From Bugulina stolonifera (Eukaryota; Bryozoa; Gymnolaemata; Cheilostomatida; Bugulidae): DNA of 64,000 nucleotides. The position numbers were made by a program, and so were the translations under genes. The notes beneath the pieces were generated by a model. That model saw only the letters and a list, made by a program, of their open reading frames with translations. It did not search any database and was not told where the DNA came from. Below are positions 13,839-25,600 of the stretch, piece after piece (within the stretch, counting starts at the first letter, position 1; the number at the start of each line of letters is the position of its first letter). The stretch is from the NCBI GenBank assembly GCA_935421135.1, contig OW285196.1, positions 7,699,501-7,763,500 of the forward strand, given 5' to 3'.

Positions 13839-14879
13839 CTAAAACATGTCAAAGTTTAGCCCACGTGTAACACTATATTTTCTGCAAAGCTTCAAAGCAA
13901 ATCTTTAGCGACTTTCACTTCTGGTTATCAGCCAAATTTGAAATTTGACCTATTTTTGTTTCTCAGAACCTATTGAAGATAGATTCTTGAAATTGTGAAT
14001 GAACTTTGCTTGGGTCGAATTAAATGATCACACCTCTCAAGATAAAAGTTATGTTACCAATGGTTGCTGGGTCATTACACTCCAAAGTTAAAAAATATCA
14101 CAACATTATGCCTTGTAGATTCTGTAACGGTTAGATACCCCAATCTACAGTGGCGTGGTAGTAAATAATAGGCGTTAGTCTCCAATACTTGTATCACAGC
14201 TTCCTAGCCTATCTCTTACTTTTCTTTCTATGGGCTCTCATTTTGTGTACATAAAGTTATCATTATTGTGGTTTTATTAATTACTGCAAAGGCAGCAGCT
14301 ATGCCAACCAGCATTCAGCGTTTAATAATTTTTTGAATAAACTACGCCTTATCCTCGATTTTTCTTTTTGTTTATTGGACAAGCATACAGCATCAGGGGC
14401 GAATATAGGAAAAATTTCACCAGCCTATTTTCAAGAAATCATGGATTTCGCGTGCCTGAGTGAGTTAATACAAGATAAGTGTGAAACATGAACATGTATG
14501 GGCACAGTCTACACAGATAACATGACTATTACAACACTATACAATGATTGTACTGCCTGAACAAGTAAATAGAAAATGAATTGAAGTCTGGACACGCATG
14601 CATATAGAATAGTATTGTGGTGAAACAGCCTGCCTGAACACCAACTGGGTTCTTACTCTTCTTGTATATTGATTTTGTACACTGACATTATTATGCATTG
14701 TAAATGTACACACAGTCATATCCATATTATCCATTCATGCAATTACACAATTATTATACATGCATACTACATTATATCTTAATCAACTGCTATCTTGTGC
14801 TTTACTATTATAACCTGTCAATCAGACTGTTGGAATTACAACTTGGTTTTTCCCACATACTGCTAGCAATTATCTTCTC

Positions 14880-16070
14880 GTGTCTGATTATATTAAATAG
14901 AGTCTTTACCATGTACTTTTTAAGGCCGATATCTTGGAATAGGCTCATACTTATATACTTTCCAGTTCGGACCATTGTAAGCACTTTTTGTGACAAGGCC
15001 GACCCTTTTTCTGGCCGACGTCGGGCGGAACCATCCATGTTATTGCATAAGTTCAGGACCCGATACCATACCGGCCGGCCGATACTATACTGGGTTCTTT
15101 TTGCCGGAAGTAGAACTAGTACGTATATAAGACAGCACATTTTCTGTATGAAATCAGTTTTTGATTGCGCTCTAATTAAGCAACATCTCCTAACTCAAAC
15201 CTATAGAGGCTTTCTCCTGTAGGCGGGTAACTCCACCGGCGGATCTATAGATCCATGCGGCTCGAGTTCATCCCCATCTTCGTTTAAGCATATCTTTACA
15301 CCACTTCTATGACTTAGGTCGATCCCGGGTTCTATATGAATCTAGCGTCGGGCTTAGGATTCTAGAACACTAAATCAGGGCTCTCAAGTTCTCGGATTTT
15401 CCCCGAGCAGTTCGGATTTTGAGTGCTTGCTCGGAGTGCTCGGGAGGTTTTTCATTATTGATGATCTGCTCGGATTTTGGGAGATTTTCTCACATTAGCT
15501 ATATTTTGTATTGAAATGCTTTAAAATCTCCAAATTAATCTTCAGTTTATCTCATAGCTTGTGAGTTGCTTAGAAAAAAGCTACTAATTCTATTACTTTT
15601 CAAGGGCAAGGACTGAATTACATGTATGTACTGGGATTATTAGGCTGTGAGAAATTACTTAGGCTAACTCTGTAGAGCAATAGATATGTGCGTGTAAGTG
15701 ACCAACAGCTTTATTTATATATCTGACCAATTGTTGGTAGAGTAATACTGCTACACTGCTTACACTGCAGTACATTGTACATTTGCTCGGATTTTTTGAC
15801 TGAGCAACTTGAGAGCCCTGACTAAATCTTTCATTGCACTCCTCTGGAGTATAAAGTCTACAAGACCTACGTCGGTCCTGAGCTCTTCAATGAGTCTCGG
15901 CATCGGCCTACGTCTGATACACATCAATAAGAGCATATAATAACTGTTCACTCTTTATGTAATGAACAGAAGGTTACTTGGTCGGCCTCTACTACCTTCC
16001 AAGCCCTTCCCATACCAGTGGCCTATCGACACTTGTATGTACAAATGTAACTATACTGAAAAACATTACA
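14880..16070 (+). mobile_element. LTR family B copy, interrupted by a MITE
   Basis: Plus-strand counterpart of 16481-17158: GGCCGACCC blocks, a TATATAAG promoter-like box near 15126, CAACATCTCCTAACTC, a run of GTCGG/GGCCTACG motifs and a terminal AAACATTACA at 16061-16070. The interval 15376-15820 is a later insertion. The 5' boundary is uncertain. ORFs seen here lie in LTR sequence and are not genes. Confidence 0.6.
15376..15820. mobile_element. hAT-like MITE
   Basis: Perfect 15-bp terminal inverted repeats CAGGGCTCTCAAGTT / AACTTGAGAGCCCTG enclose 445 bp with repeated CTCGGATTTT words and no ORF. ACTAAAT at 15369-15375 is repeated at 15821-15827 as a target-site duplication of 7 bp, ambiguous with 8. 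A CAGGG start and a 7-8 bp duplication fit the hAT superfamily. Confidence 0.85.
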
Positions 16071-16480
16071 GTATATTAATAGCTTACAGAGCACAGCTAG
16101 TATTGCATTCTTGATTGAACACACGCCTAGGATGGTGGCGTGAGTGCCTATAGCCGCTCCTGTACAGCATTATGACTTCATCATAGGACACCATTATATA
16201 CATGTACATTGTATACTATAGGGCAGTAGATGACTGCTGTAATGTAATTTTCCTTTGCTGTGGCATCTGTGAGTGCTTTGTTGAGGGAAAATGATAGGTA
16301 CTTATGGTGAACTATTACAGAGTGTTGGCTTTGTAATGTTTACCTTTTATCATGCTCAGCATTGTAATTTTTGCTAGTGTTCCCACAAGAAATCAAGTGG
16401 TTGTGTAAGTCAGATGTGTGGAACCTTACATTGTATTTTTAAAAATAAATGTCATTGTGTACATATACAAATGTACGTAC

Positions 16481-17158
16481 TGTAATGTTTTATGGGTTGG
16501 TCACACTGGTGCCGATGTAGACACAAGTGTGGGAAGTGCTTGGGAGTAGTCTGCCAAGTTGTACTTTCACCATAACATAAAGAGTGAACAGTTATGTAGG
16601 TCTTATTAGTGTTGTAGGGACGTAGGCCCGATGCCTACATAGATTCATTGAAGAATCAAGGATCAGCGTAGGTCCGATGTTAATACTCATGGAGAGTGTT
16701 GAAAGCGTCTTAAACGAGCATGAGGATGACTCTGAAGTCTCTGACTCTTGAGTCGAGAGATGTTGCCTTATTGGAGCGCAATCAATAACTGACTAGCATA
16801 AGAAAATGTGCTTGCTTTTATACTAAATCAGCTTCCGGCAAAAGTTCCGGTAAAAAGCCCGACAGAGTATCAGGTGGGACAATAGAGTGTCAGATGGGAC
16901 GATAGAGTATCAGCAACAAAAATTGCGTAACAATATGGCGGAAAACTGCCCGAGGTCAGACCTAAAAAGGGTCGGCCATGACAAAAAGGGCTTATAAACA
17001 CGTGAAAGATATTACATTATATGTAAAAATTGGCTTAATTTGAAATGTCGGCCATTATTTATAATAGGCAAAGACTAGTACAGGCAAAAGTTAGTACAAT
17101 AATATCCACTTGCTACAATGATTGCATAAGGCAGAGTAAACAATAGTAGGCAAGTTTA
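16481..17158 (-). mobile_element. LTR family B, solo copy
   Basis: Starts with TGTAATGTTTTATGGG on the plus strand and parallels 6348-7143 to a shared CAAGTTT. Read on the minus strand it has a TATAAAAGC-type promoter box followed about 50 bp later by a CCAATAAGG polyadenylation-like motif. No gag or pol sequence is present. Confidence 0.65.
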
Positions 17159-17459
17159 GGCGTACATGATTGGACGATAAGAATAATAGTGAACAATACA
17201 TGAGCCAGACAGTTAGTTAATACAATCATGCATATAAGGATAATGCAATCAACCCATCGATAGTTTGCTTCACCAACCATGAGAAAGGAAACTTTAAGTT
17301 GAATGGCCTTTTACCGACATCACATATCTGGAAATTCTTCTTACACATCTACATTAATAGACAGGTACCACAAGTATGCAGCAATCAATAACTGCAATTA
17401 AAAATATACATACAATTTATTTTAGATTGAGTTCTACATGTACTAAAACTATTGAACTA

Positions 17460-17690
17460 AATAATCAGTTAGGCCTATATGTTAAAAAGCACAGTTGGGA
17501 TCAAATCGACTTGCAAGTCTACAAGTCAAATCATTTCTAAAATTTTAGAGGCATATCGAGTCCAAGTCAAGCCAGTGCTGCTTCAAGTCAAGTCAAGTTA
17601 AGTCAGCCATTTTGGAAATGACAAATCAAGTCAAGTCGAAGCCGACTTTTCTGTTTGCAAGTCGAAGTTCAAGTCAAATGAGAGACAGCT
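17460..17690. repeat. Degenerate CAAGT-rich tract
   Basis: Many irregular CAAGTC, AAGTCAAG and TTGCAAGTC words in a 230-bp stretch with no gene. It looks like a decayed simple repeat. Confidence 0.6.
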
Positions 17691-17863
17691 TCAAACATTT
17701 TACATTTTCCAAAACATCATTTTTTCCTTTTAGTAGACATTGCAATGCATAGAAAATCATGCCAAGGTGTAGCTGGGCATGTATGTTATAGAATTATGGC
17801 AACTGGTCTATATATTGTAGTAATATTGGTACTATGGTTGAGACTGGTCATGTAGTATTACAT

Positions 17864-18022
17864 TGTAATGGTTTTTTGGTTTCTGCTATGGTCGTCCTAG
17901 GACGACTCCCGAGTCCAAAGTGAAGCGCTTATGAGTGGTGCTAGGCCTTCTCACTACATGAAAGATTGATCGGAGTCAGTAGTCAAAGAACTACCAAAGA
18001 CGACCCATGTGATCCTGAGTTA
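17864..18022 (-). mobile_element. LTR family A, truncated copy
   Basis: TGTAATGG at 17864, then GGTCGTCC.AGGACGACT, TATGAGTGGT, CATGAAAGAT and CAAAGACGACCCAT align in order with the first 160 bp of 20488-21150. The rest of the LTR is missing. Confidence 0.7.
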
Positions 18023-19889
18023 TGCTTGTTTACTATACTGAGAAATGTCGATAATGTTAGTTTTATTTGATTAATATTACGTTTCATTTAAACAGCTAAA
18101 CACAGGTAAATGCAGTATGGTAGGTATAAAATGTTTACTTATTGAATTGTTTAATGATAAGTAAATAATATACACTGTATAACTTTTATAGATTGTAATT
18201 TTTTATTGATTTCTCACTGGTTTAGCTCCACTCTAACATGTTTATGCATTGGAAACCGAGTGTCAATAGCTATATAGTCTGTAATTGAAAATGACTGTCA
18301 AAAATGTGTTGTACCCCCACGATTTCTGAAATGTGCCCCTAGGGGTACATGTACCCCAGGTTGGAAACCCCTGTTATAAACAATGATGCCAGTTTGTTTC
18401 TAGCCATGACAGGAGACAGCAAGGGGTTGCTGTGAAGAGGTATGCTGTAATCCATCAATGTTTTGTTTCAATAAATAGTGTACAAAAATTCATGTACATA
18501 CATTGTATAGTTTGAATTCAGACTGTTGCATTAAAGTAAATATTGTGGCATTAAAGTATTTGGCACTTAAGTAAATATTTTTGAAGATGTGATATCTTTG
18601 AACATATTAGCTGCAGTTACACAAACGGAAATTTTTCCATCCTCACTGAGTTATGTTGCCATGCTGTCACCTTGTCCCTCCCCTTTTCCTACCATATTGG
18701 ACTCACCAACTTTGAAACTGTGGATACGGCACGGATCATGAGTATAATTATATAAGCAATATGTTTATTTACATCAATATTATTATATAAACTGTGTTAA
18801 TGTCTGATGTTTCATGGTATTTTTTCTTCTGTTAGGTAATTATTACAATTCACGTAGATTTAACCCAAATTTCCAACAACAAAAAGTGATATTTTTAAAA
18901 AAGAGGGGGATACGTACATGTGCTCAAATCTTTTGAATAATTACCTTGAGAACCCTGGTACACTGTACATATACCCAGAGTGAGGAGGTGATGTCTGAGA
19001 GCTAACTATACAGACTTGTACCAAGGTGAGAGTTTAACACCATTTAGTTGATGCTTGCTTATTCCAGAGAAGTGTTACCATGTCGTTCTCATAGATTTAA
19101 TTACAAAATGTTCAATTAATGCCTTCGAATTTTCAGGGAATTACAGTTAATTCTTTATAAAGTTAAGACCTCAAGTAGAAATAGCCTTCATCTTTAGGTT
19201 GTAAAATCCACTGCCATTTCACTATACCCATGTATTGTGATGAGGCAGACATTAATAGCCTTGTTACCCTATCATTAAGTGGGATGGCAACTTGTCATCA
19301 GTTGCTAGCTTGACCATCCGTGCCTTGCATTATCTAGTTACCATTGCATATGTATATACTGTCGTACCATGTGTATACCAATCATTATATTGTAAATAAC
19401 TTACTACTTGTATTATGCATTACTCTTACATTGGTTGTAACTTACATGTACCTACTACTCATTCACTGGCTTTCAATGCTTCGAAGTACTGCGAATTGTC
19501 TGTCTCTGCGAAGCATGGAATGGGTTACTGCGAATGACTCCGTATGAGTTTTTAATTGGAAGGGCCGCTACGCAGCCATGCAGAGTGAGCCATCGCTTCG
19601 AAGTATGGAATAGTTCATTCGAAGTGGTTCGCAGGGTTTGTGGGAAAGAATCTATCGTGGGTTCAAAAGGTTACTGCAAGTGCTCGTTTCCGCTGGGTTT
19701 TTTTATGAATTGTTGAGTAGCATCAATTTAATTTAAATTCCTTTTTCAAAACTGTTAGCTGTCATGGTTGCTTCGCGGAAGACGATGAAATATTAGCCTT
19801 TTTAGCTTTGGTCAAAGAAGCGAACTCATTCAGAAATATTGATGAAAGGTGCCAATTGATTGCCAGTGATTGTAAACCTTACCTGTATA
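18023..19889. other. Gene-free stretch
   Basis: No convincing exon seen on either strand. A GTTTCCAACCTGGGGTAC-type sequence, read on the minus strand near 18340-18373, resembles one end of a hAT element, but no partner end was found. At 19470-19700 base composition is less AT-rich, with several TTCGAAGT words and short open frames that have no recognisable domain. Confidence 0.5.
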
Positions 19890-20357
19890 CCTAGTTTTTT
19901 AAGGCTGATGCCCCTCTATATACATGTAGTTGCAATCTTACCTTTTATACATGTTTTTCTGTACATGACTGACCCTAAAGAGGTCCGACGTCATACCTTT
20001 TATATTATTGCGCAATAATTAGGGCCGAGTGCTTATCGTACCTTACCGGAGGTTTTCACCGGAACTGCAATACTATACAAAGCGATTACTTTTCATGTTA
20101 TGATTCAGTTGTTGCTTGGACTTCAATTACGATCTCACATCTACTATAAGAAGCATCTGGAGTTGTCTTTTCTAGAATAGCATAGTTCCAGCTCTCGGTC
20201 CCATTAGACCTTGAAGCCCGAAGTGTCTAAACTAGCATATATCATACTCATGAGGCTCATATCTAAGCAATAACTCAGACCCTATGAGTCGTACTGTGGG
20301 GATATGGGCACTCCCATGTACAGACACTTACATGTTAGCCTACGGGCATGACATTAC
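19890..20357 (+). mobile_element. Diverged LTR family B fragment
   Basis: Shares with other family B copies the order GAGGTCCGACGTC, CGGAACT, a TTCCAGCTCTCGGTCCCATTAG block also present at 21482-21510, and an end near GACATTAC. Boundaries are approximate and no duplication was identified. Confidence 0.45.
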
Positions 20358-20487
20358 TATATAATGCTAGTCATCTTGCTTACTTGTAATTAATCTGTTG
20401 CAGATGCTTATCCTTGCCTGTATCTGTTTACCTTGAGCACTTAAGCAGAACACTAATGTAACTAATCAGCATTCCATGTCTAAATAC

Positions 20488-21150
20488 TGTAATGGTTTCT
20501 GTGATTTGGTGCGGTCGTCCTTGGACGACTATCGACCCAGAAATGAAGTGCCTATGAGTGGTAATAGGACTTCGCATTACATGAAAGATCGAGCGGTCTC
20601 AGTAGCCCAAATACTACCAAAGACGACCCATCTGATCTCAAGTCCGACCTTCAGACTATACAATGAAAGAGAAAGATCCGACCTAGTAGGCAGTTCGCTA
20701 AGCGAATGACCTGGCAAAAGGAAGTGAAAATCTCTGTATCAAGTATAGATGTGTCTTTATTGAAAGCCAAGTGAAGACTGAGACAATGAACAGTAAAACA
20801 GTGCCCTTTATATAGTATAAGGACTTCCGGCCGACATGACGTCGGGAAAAGACGACGTGTGGTCGTCCGGAAGTTGCGCAACAAGATGGCCGCCGGAAGC
20901 CCGACGGCCGACCCAAAATAGGTCGGGTTCTACAAAAGTTGCTTATAATGGTCCAATTCATGTACAAAATGAATATCAATGGATTCTGAGAGGTCGGGCC
21001 TCTGTACATGGGTATAAAAGGCATTAAAAGACTTAGATATAATCATACAATCATATATAACAATATAAGAGTAAAGTACAAGCAGATATATACATGTATG
21101 CACGCAATAATGAGTGTCAGATGTAAGATACGACTGGGCGTACCATCACA
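20488..21150 (-). mobile_element. LTR family A, solo LTR with 4-bp target duplication
   Basis: A 663-bp unit starting TGTAATGG and ending CCATCACA, flanked by ATAC at 20484-20487 and 21151-21154. The reverse complement of 25350-26013 matches over its whole length with few differences. On the minus strand it holds a TATATAAAGGGC box and a downstream AATAAA. With no second LTR or coding interior, it is a solo LTR left by recombination. Confidence 0.9.
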
Positions 21151-21155
21151 ATACT

Positions 21156-21962
21156 TTGTAAGCCTACCATAAAAGATGCCGAGGTCTCAGAGCGTACTAG
21201 TTTTTACACATTATATGTTCCTCACTATTATAAGCATCTTTTATAATGGCTGACCCTTTTAAGGTCGGCCTTTTGCCTCCATATTGTTACGCAATTTCCG
21301 GGACCGCTACCATATCGTCCCTCCCGATACTCGGTTGGGCTTTTTACCGGAACTATCACCGGAAACACATTTAGTATATACGCATGATCATTTTGCTGTA
21401 TGAATCAGTTGATGATTAGACTGCAATAAAGTCACATCTCCTAACTCAAGCTATATAGAGTCTTCTCTCTTAGCAAAGCAGTTCCAGCTCTTGGTCCCAT
21501 TAGACTATTAGCCGGAACTGATTTTAAGGCTATGAAGGACAGACTCTTTCAACTCTTTCTGAACATAGCATTAGGCCTACGGCCCTTACACGAACATAAG
21601 CTACCATACTGTTCACTCATTATGTAATGCAGGAAGCATAGTTTAGTCGACCACTCCTAAGCTCTTCCCACACTCGTACCATCGGTACTCGTGTGATTCA
21701 AGCACTCGCACCCTTACTATCATCAGCACTCGCACCCTTACTATCATCGGCACTCGCACCCTTACTATCATCGGCACTCGCACCCTTACTATCACCGACA
21801 CTCGCACCCTTACTATCACCGGCACTCGCACCCTTACTATCATCGGCACTCGCACCCTTACTATCATCGGCACTCGCACCCTTACTATCATCAGCACTCG
21901 CACCCTTACCATCATCGGCACTTGCACCGTTACGATCATCGGCATTCATGTGTCGCATTACA
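21156..21962 (+). mobile_element. LTR family B-like copy carrying a minisatellite
   Basis: From TGTAAGCC to GCATTACA at 21955-21962. It contains family B landmarks: GGCTGACCC, the GGTCGGCC block, GGGCTTTTTACCGGAAC, TAACTCAAGCTATATAGAG and TTCCAGCTCTTGGTCCCAT. The 3' third is expanded by a 24-bp tandem repeat. Exact 5' end uncertain. Confidence 0.55.
21697..21950. repeat. 24-bp minisatellite in an LTR
   Basis: About ten tandem copies of GCACTCGCACCCTTACTATC followed by ATCG, with scattered substitutions. Because 24 is a multiple of three it keeps several frames open on both strands; the resulting repetitive peptides are artefacts. There are no spacers, so it is not a CRISPR array. Confidence 0.9.
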
Positions 21963-22666
21963 ATATAACTCAAAACAGTTTGAAGTGAAACTAATTTTGT
22001 ACTCTGTAGCTAGCGGCTGCCCTATGATTAACTTCATCTGCTAGATTAGCAAAAATACACCATGTAGTACATGATATTTGTTTATTTGACCAATTATAGG
22101 ACTGGTAATTATACATGTACATGTATGTAGAACAGAAATCTGAAGAGTATCGGGAAAAATGAGCACAGCTAGTAGTAGGAAGTTACATGTACATGTAGGG
22201 AATAAAACATGTATTTTGTGAAAAGTGACTCCCCAAGTCTTTGAAGCAAATTTTCTGTAACAAGTAATTGAGAAAGCCCGGCTTGCCAGTGTTGAATTGC
22301 AATTTGTTTCTTATTTTCCTCAATTTATAACCAGTTTCAAGACCATAGCTGTCATGTCTAACCGAGGTGTAACAACTGTAGTGAAGGAATTGCTAGAATT
22401 TACCGAAACCCAAGAGCTGCACATAATACCGTAATTCTATCTTTGCAGGCTTACTATTTATTTCACAATATCAATTATTAGGTAGAGTAGAACTTCAGGT
22501 AAGATAAATGTACAAAATTTTACATGTAGCTTATATCATGATATTATTGCAAGAAAAAAAAGAATAATTCATAATGCACGTAAGTTTGTATTGAACTCCA
22601 ACTGTTCAATGCAAAGAAAAAAGAGTGGAGTGAACAAGTTGATGTTTTCGTCTAGCATCTGGTCAC

Positions 22667-25600
22667 CTACAAGTAGTTCTGCTGCGTAGGTCCTATCTTT
22701 CTTCTGTATAAAGAAGCTATCGCCCTGCTTATCTTTAGTAGACTAAATTCTAATAGCTCCACTACAGTCAGTAGGCTGGCTCCTAAGCATACACCGAGGG
22801 TACCACCAAGGTTGGCTAAAACAATAAAACAAGTTTTGTGACACAGAGTTACACCAAGTCCCTAAGAATCTACAATAGTATATGTAGGCTATACGAGTAT
22901 TGCATTATGTACATGTAGATGCAGAATCTAAACTATTTCCCCAGGGTGTATATAAAATCTGTAACCTGAAACCTGAAGAGTAGTTTTATGCTACAGGTGG
23001 AGAAAACCAGCATATCATTTTCCACCAATTCTCCCAATTTCATACAGCAGTATGCTAGTAAAAGTAGTTATCAATGAGATGTAGCATGCTTTCATAGCCT
23101 CATACACTGGCGTAGGCTAATGATAAGAGCTGGTGGCCGAGTGGTCTAGCTCTGCAAGGACGTGGGTTCAGTCCCACCAATGACCTGGAGGTTTTCGTCC
23201 CAAAGAAGGTTCCCCCCCCATAACACACCAGACTATAATAATATCCAGCTCTAGGGGCCGTTGTGGCCTCTGGATTACCTCTGCTATCGGGCAGCAACGT
23301 TAATGAATTGTGTTTGCCACCACTGGTATTATTATATTATATTATAATAAAATGGTTGATGGCCTGGCTCTTGACTAATGAGACTGCACACAAAATGGTA
23401 GTCCTAAATAAACACACTTAAAGCCAAGAGTATAATATAATTATATTCCTACATTTATGCCCATTTTACATTGTTTTAAAAAGTTTAGCGATATAATTTA
23501 GCATAAACCGAAATTCCTACTCATATTATTTTGTTGCCTGTTGGTTTGCTAGTAGACACCGCTATACAAATGGAAATGTTAATATTTAATATTCAATAAC
23601 TGCAAGTGTATGTAGCAATAATCTAGGTTACTGGCTGACTAGACCATTAACTTACATAGCAGGTCATTCCAAGTGTAAGCCACTTTCTCTTCTAGCAAGT
23701 CATATGACAGCTGAGAATAGAATAAATTTAGAGACACGTAGTTTTTCTCCAAATATTTGGCATACGCTACAATTCAACAGAGAACATAGATTGAACATAA
23801 TATTGTAATGAATAAATATTTTCTAAAGAGATACATGTACTCCTACAATTCTAGTTTACTCAATCCAGTCTAATCATCATTTGAGGTTTCGATTTTCTCA
23901 CTCCATGAGTTTCCAAACAGATCTAGTTGCCAAGCTCGTAAGAATTCACTAGCAGGTTGATGTGGGTACATCAACCCCCAGTACACTATGTTAGCAATGA
24001 CTTTGATATAATCGACCGGTAGTAGGTTACTGAGGCTATTAGAGAGCCTCATGGGCTATCTACTGTGTTCATGTAGAGTAAATATTTGTCAGCGTAGTGC
24101 AGCATAACAGGTACTACTAATTATAATGAAATTTCAATTTCTATTCTCATGAAAGTTGAAATTCACATGCATGTTATTCTTCCAGATTCACCTACACCAA
24201 TGACAACCGTAGCTATATGTACATAATATATTATGTACATGTGTATTTATCATTCTCTTCACTAAATTGATGATTTATTGGACTCACCAGCAGATAAACT
24301 TGTAGTTTTGACGTACTGCTGACTCGGAAACTTTGCAGAAGACAGAGTAACCAAGTATTTGACCTCATGACACTTGGAGGAGCATCTGCAGTCTCTCAGT
24401 ATGAATGAGTTGACTTCAAACTCACCTACCAATCATAAGTAATTGTTAACGGATAGCACAAGTATAACAGATCTTTAGTTTAAAAATAGTAGTCACCTAA
24501 ATTACCATCAGAATGATATACAAAGCTACATCTAATTATATAATATACAATAGAGTGACATAAAAATCAATATGGGTGAACATTTAAAGGTGGACTGTAC
24601 TGAAATTTTTAGGTTACAAACTGAATGCACCATACCAGCTGGGCTCTATGATGTCATCATGGTACCCAGCTCTGCTAAAACTAGTGAAATGCACCATTGC
24701 AGGGAGTGAATGCCAGACCAGGCATTGTGTTATTATAAACAGAAAATTTTAAGTGAGATTTTATCCTTGTTGCGCTAGGCATATCACAAAACGAAAAAAT
24801 GGGTATGTAGAACAAATGCTAGTTAATATTCCTAGACAATAAAAAGTACAATTTGTTGCAAAAAATTATCAAGTGACTTTTGAGTTTGCAATTTGATTGG
24901 TCAATAGGCTACTTGTTTATCTCATGGATAACATGCCTACTTATTAGATTGGTGTGTTGAACATGTAGAACGTAGTACTAATAATTGCTAGCATCTGTTT
25001 TATTGAAGGAACACTGTATTTCTTATAAAACAGTTGTGAGAACGCAATATTGCTTCTATATAGTGTGTCAGAGTTGAGATCATCAAAGAAGAAGTTTTGA
25101 GAATTGACATAAAACTAGGTGGAGATAACTCTTAATGCTGACATCACTATGGTTATTTTAGAAATTTTGGGGTTACTTTTTTGCAGTTTAGCATCTATTA
25201 GCTACTACTAAAACAGTTTAGATATGTTTGTATAGGCATCAAGTAATACTAACATAGTTAGTTTGGTGACAAACATTCTGAAATTTTCAGTACAGTCCAC
25301 CTTTAACAAATGCAGATAGGGCCATATCTCTGGCTACTTAGTGTTATATTGTAATGGTACGCCAAATCGTATCTTACATCTGACACTCATTATTGTGTGC
25401 ACATACATGTATATATCTGCTTGTACTTTACTATATGTTATTGTATATAGTTACATGATTGTTACGAAGTCTTTTAATGCCTTTTATACCCATGTACAGA
25501 GGCCCGACCTCTCAGAATCCATTGATATTCATTTTGTACATGAATTGGACCATTATAAGCAACTTTTGTAGAACCCGACCTATTTTGGGTCGGCCGTCGG

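Noticed and set aside
14704..15222. Plus-strand frame of 172 residues
   Set aside because: It lies across LTR sequence, lacks retrotransposon or cellular motifs, and is mirrored by frames on the opposite strand.
18300..18375. Complete hAT element
   Set aside because: Only one CAGGGGTTTCCAACC-type end was found, with no inverted partner or target duplication.
20476..21027. Pairs of small frames repeated at 25459-25850
   Set aside because: They are shared because both places are the same LTR. LTRs of this kind do not encode protein.
21643..21973. CRISPR-like array or repetitive protein
   Set aside because: The 24-bp units are directly abutting with no spacers, inside an LTR of an animal genome.
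23870..24052. Minus-strand frame of 60 residues with protein-like composition inside a DEG/ENaC intron
   Set aside because: Phase does not fit the flanking exons, which already join correctly without it, and no domain is recognised.
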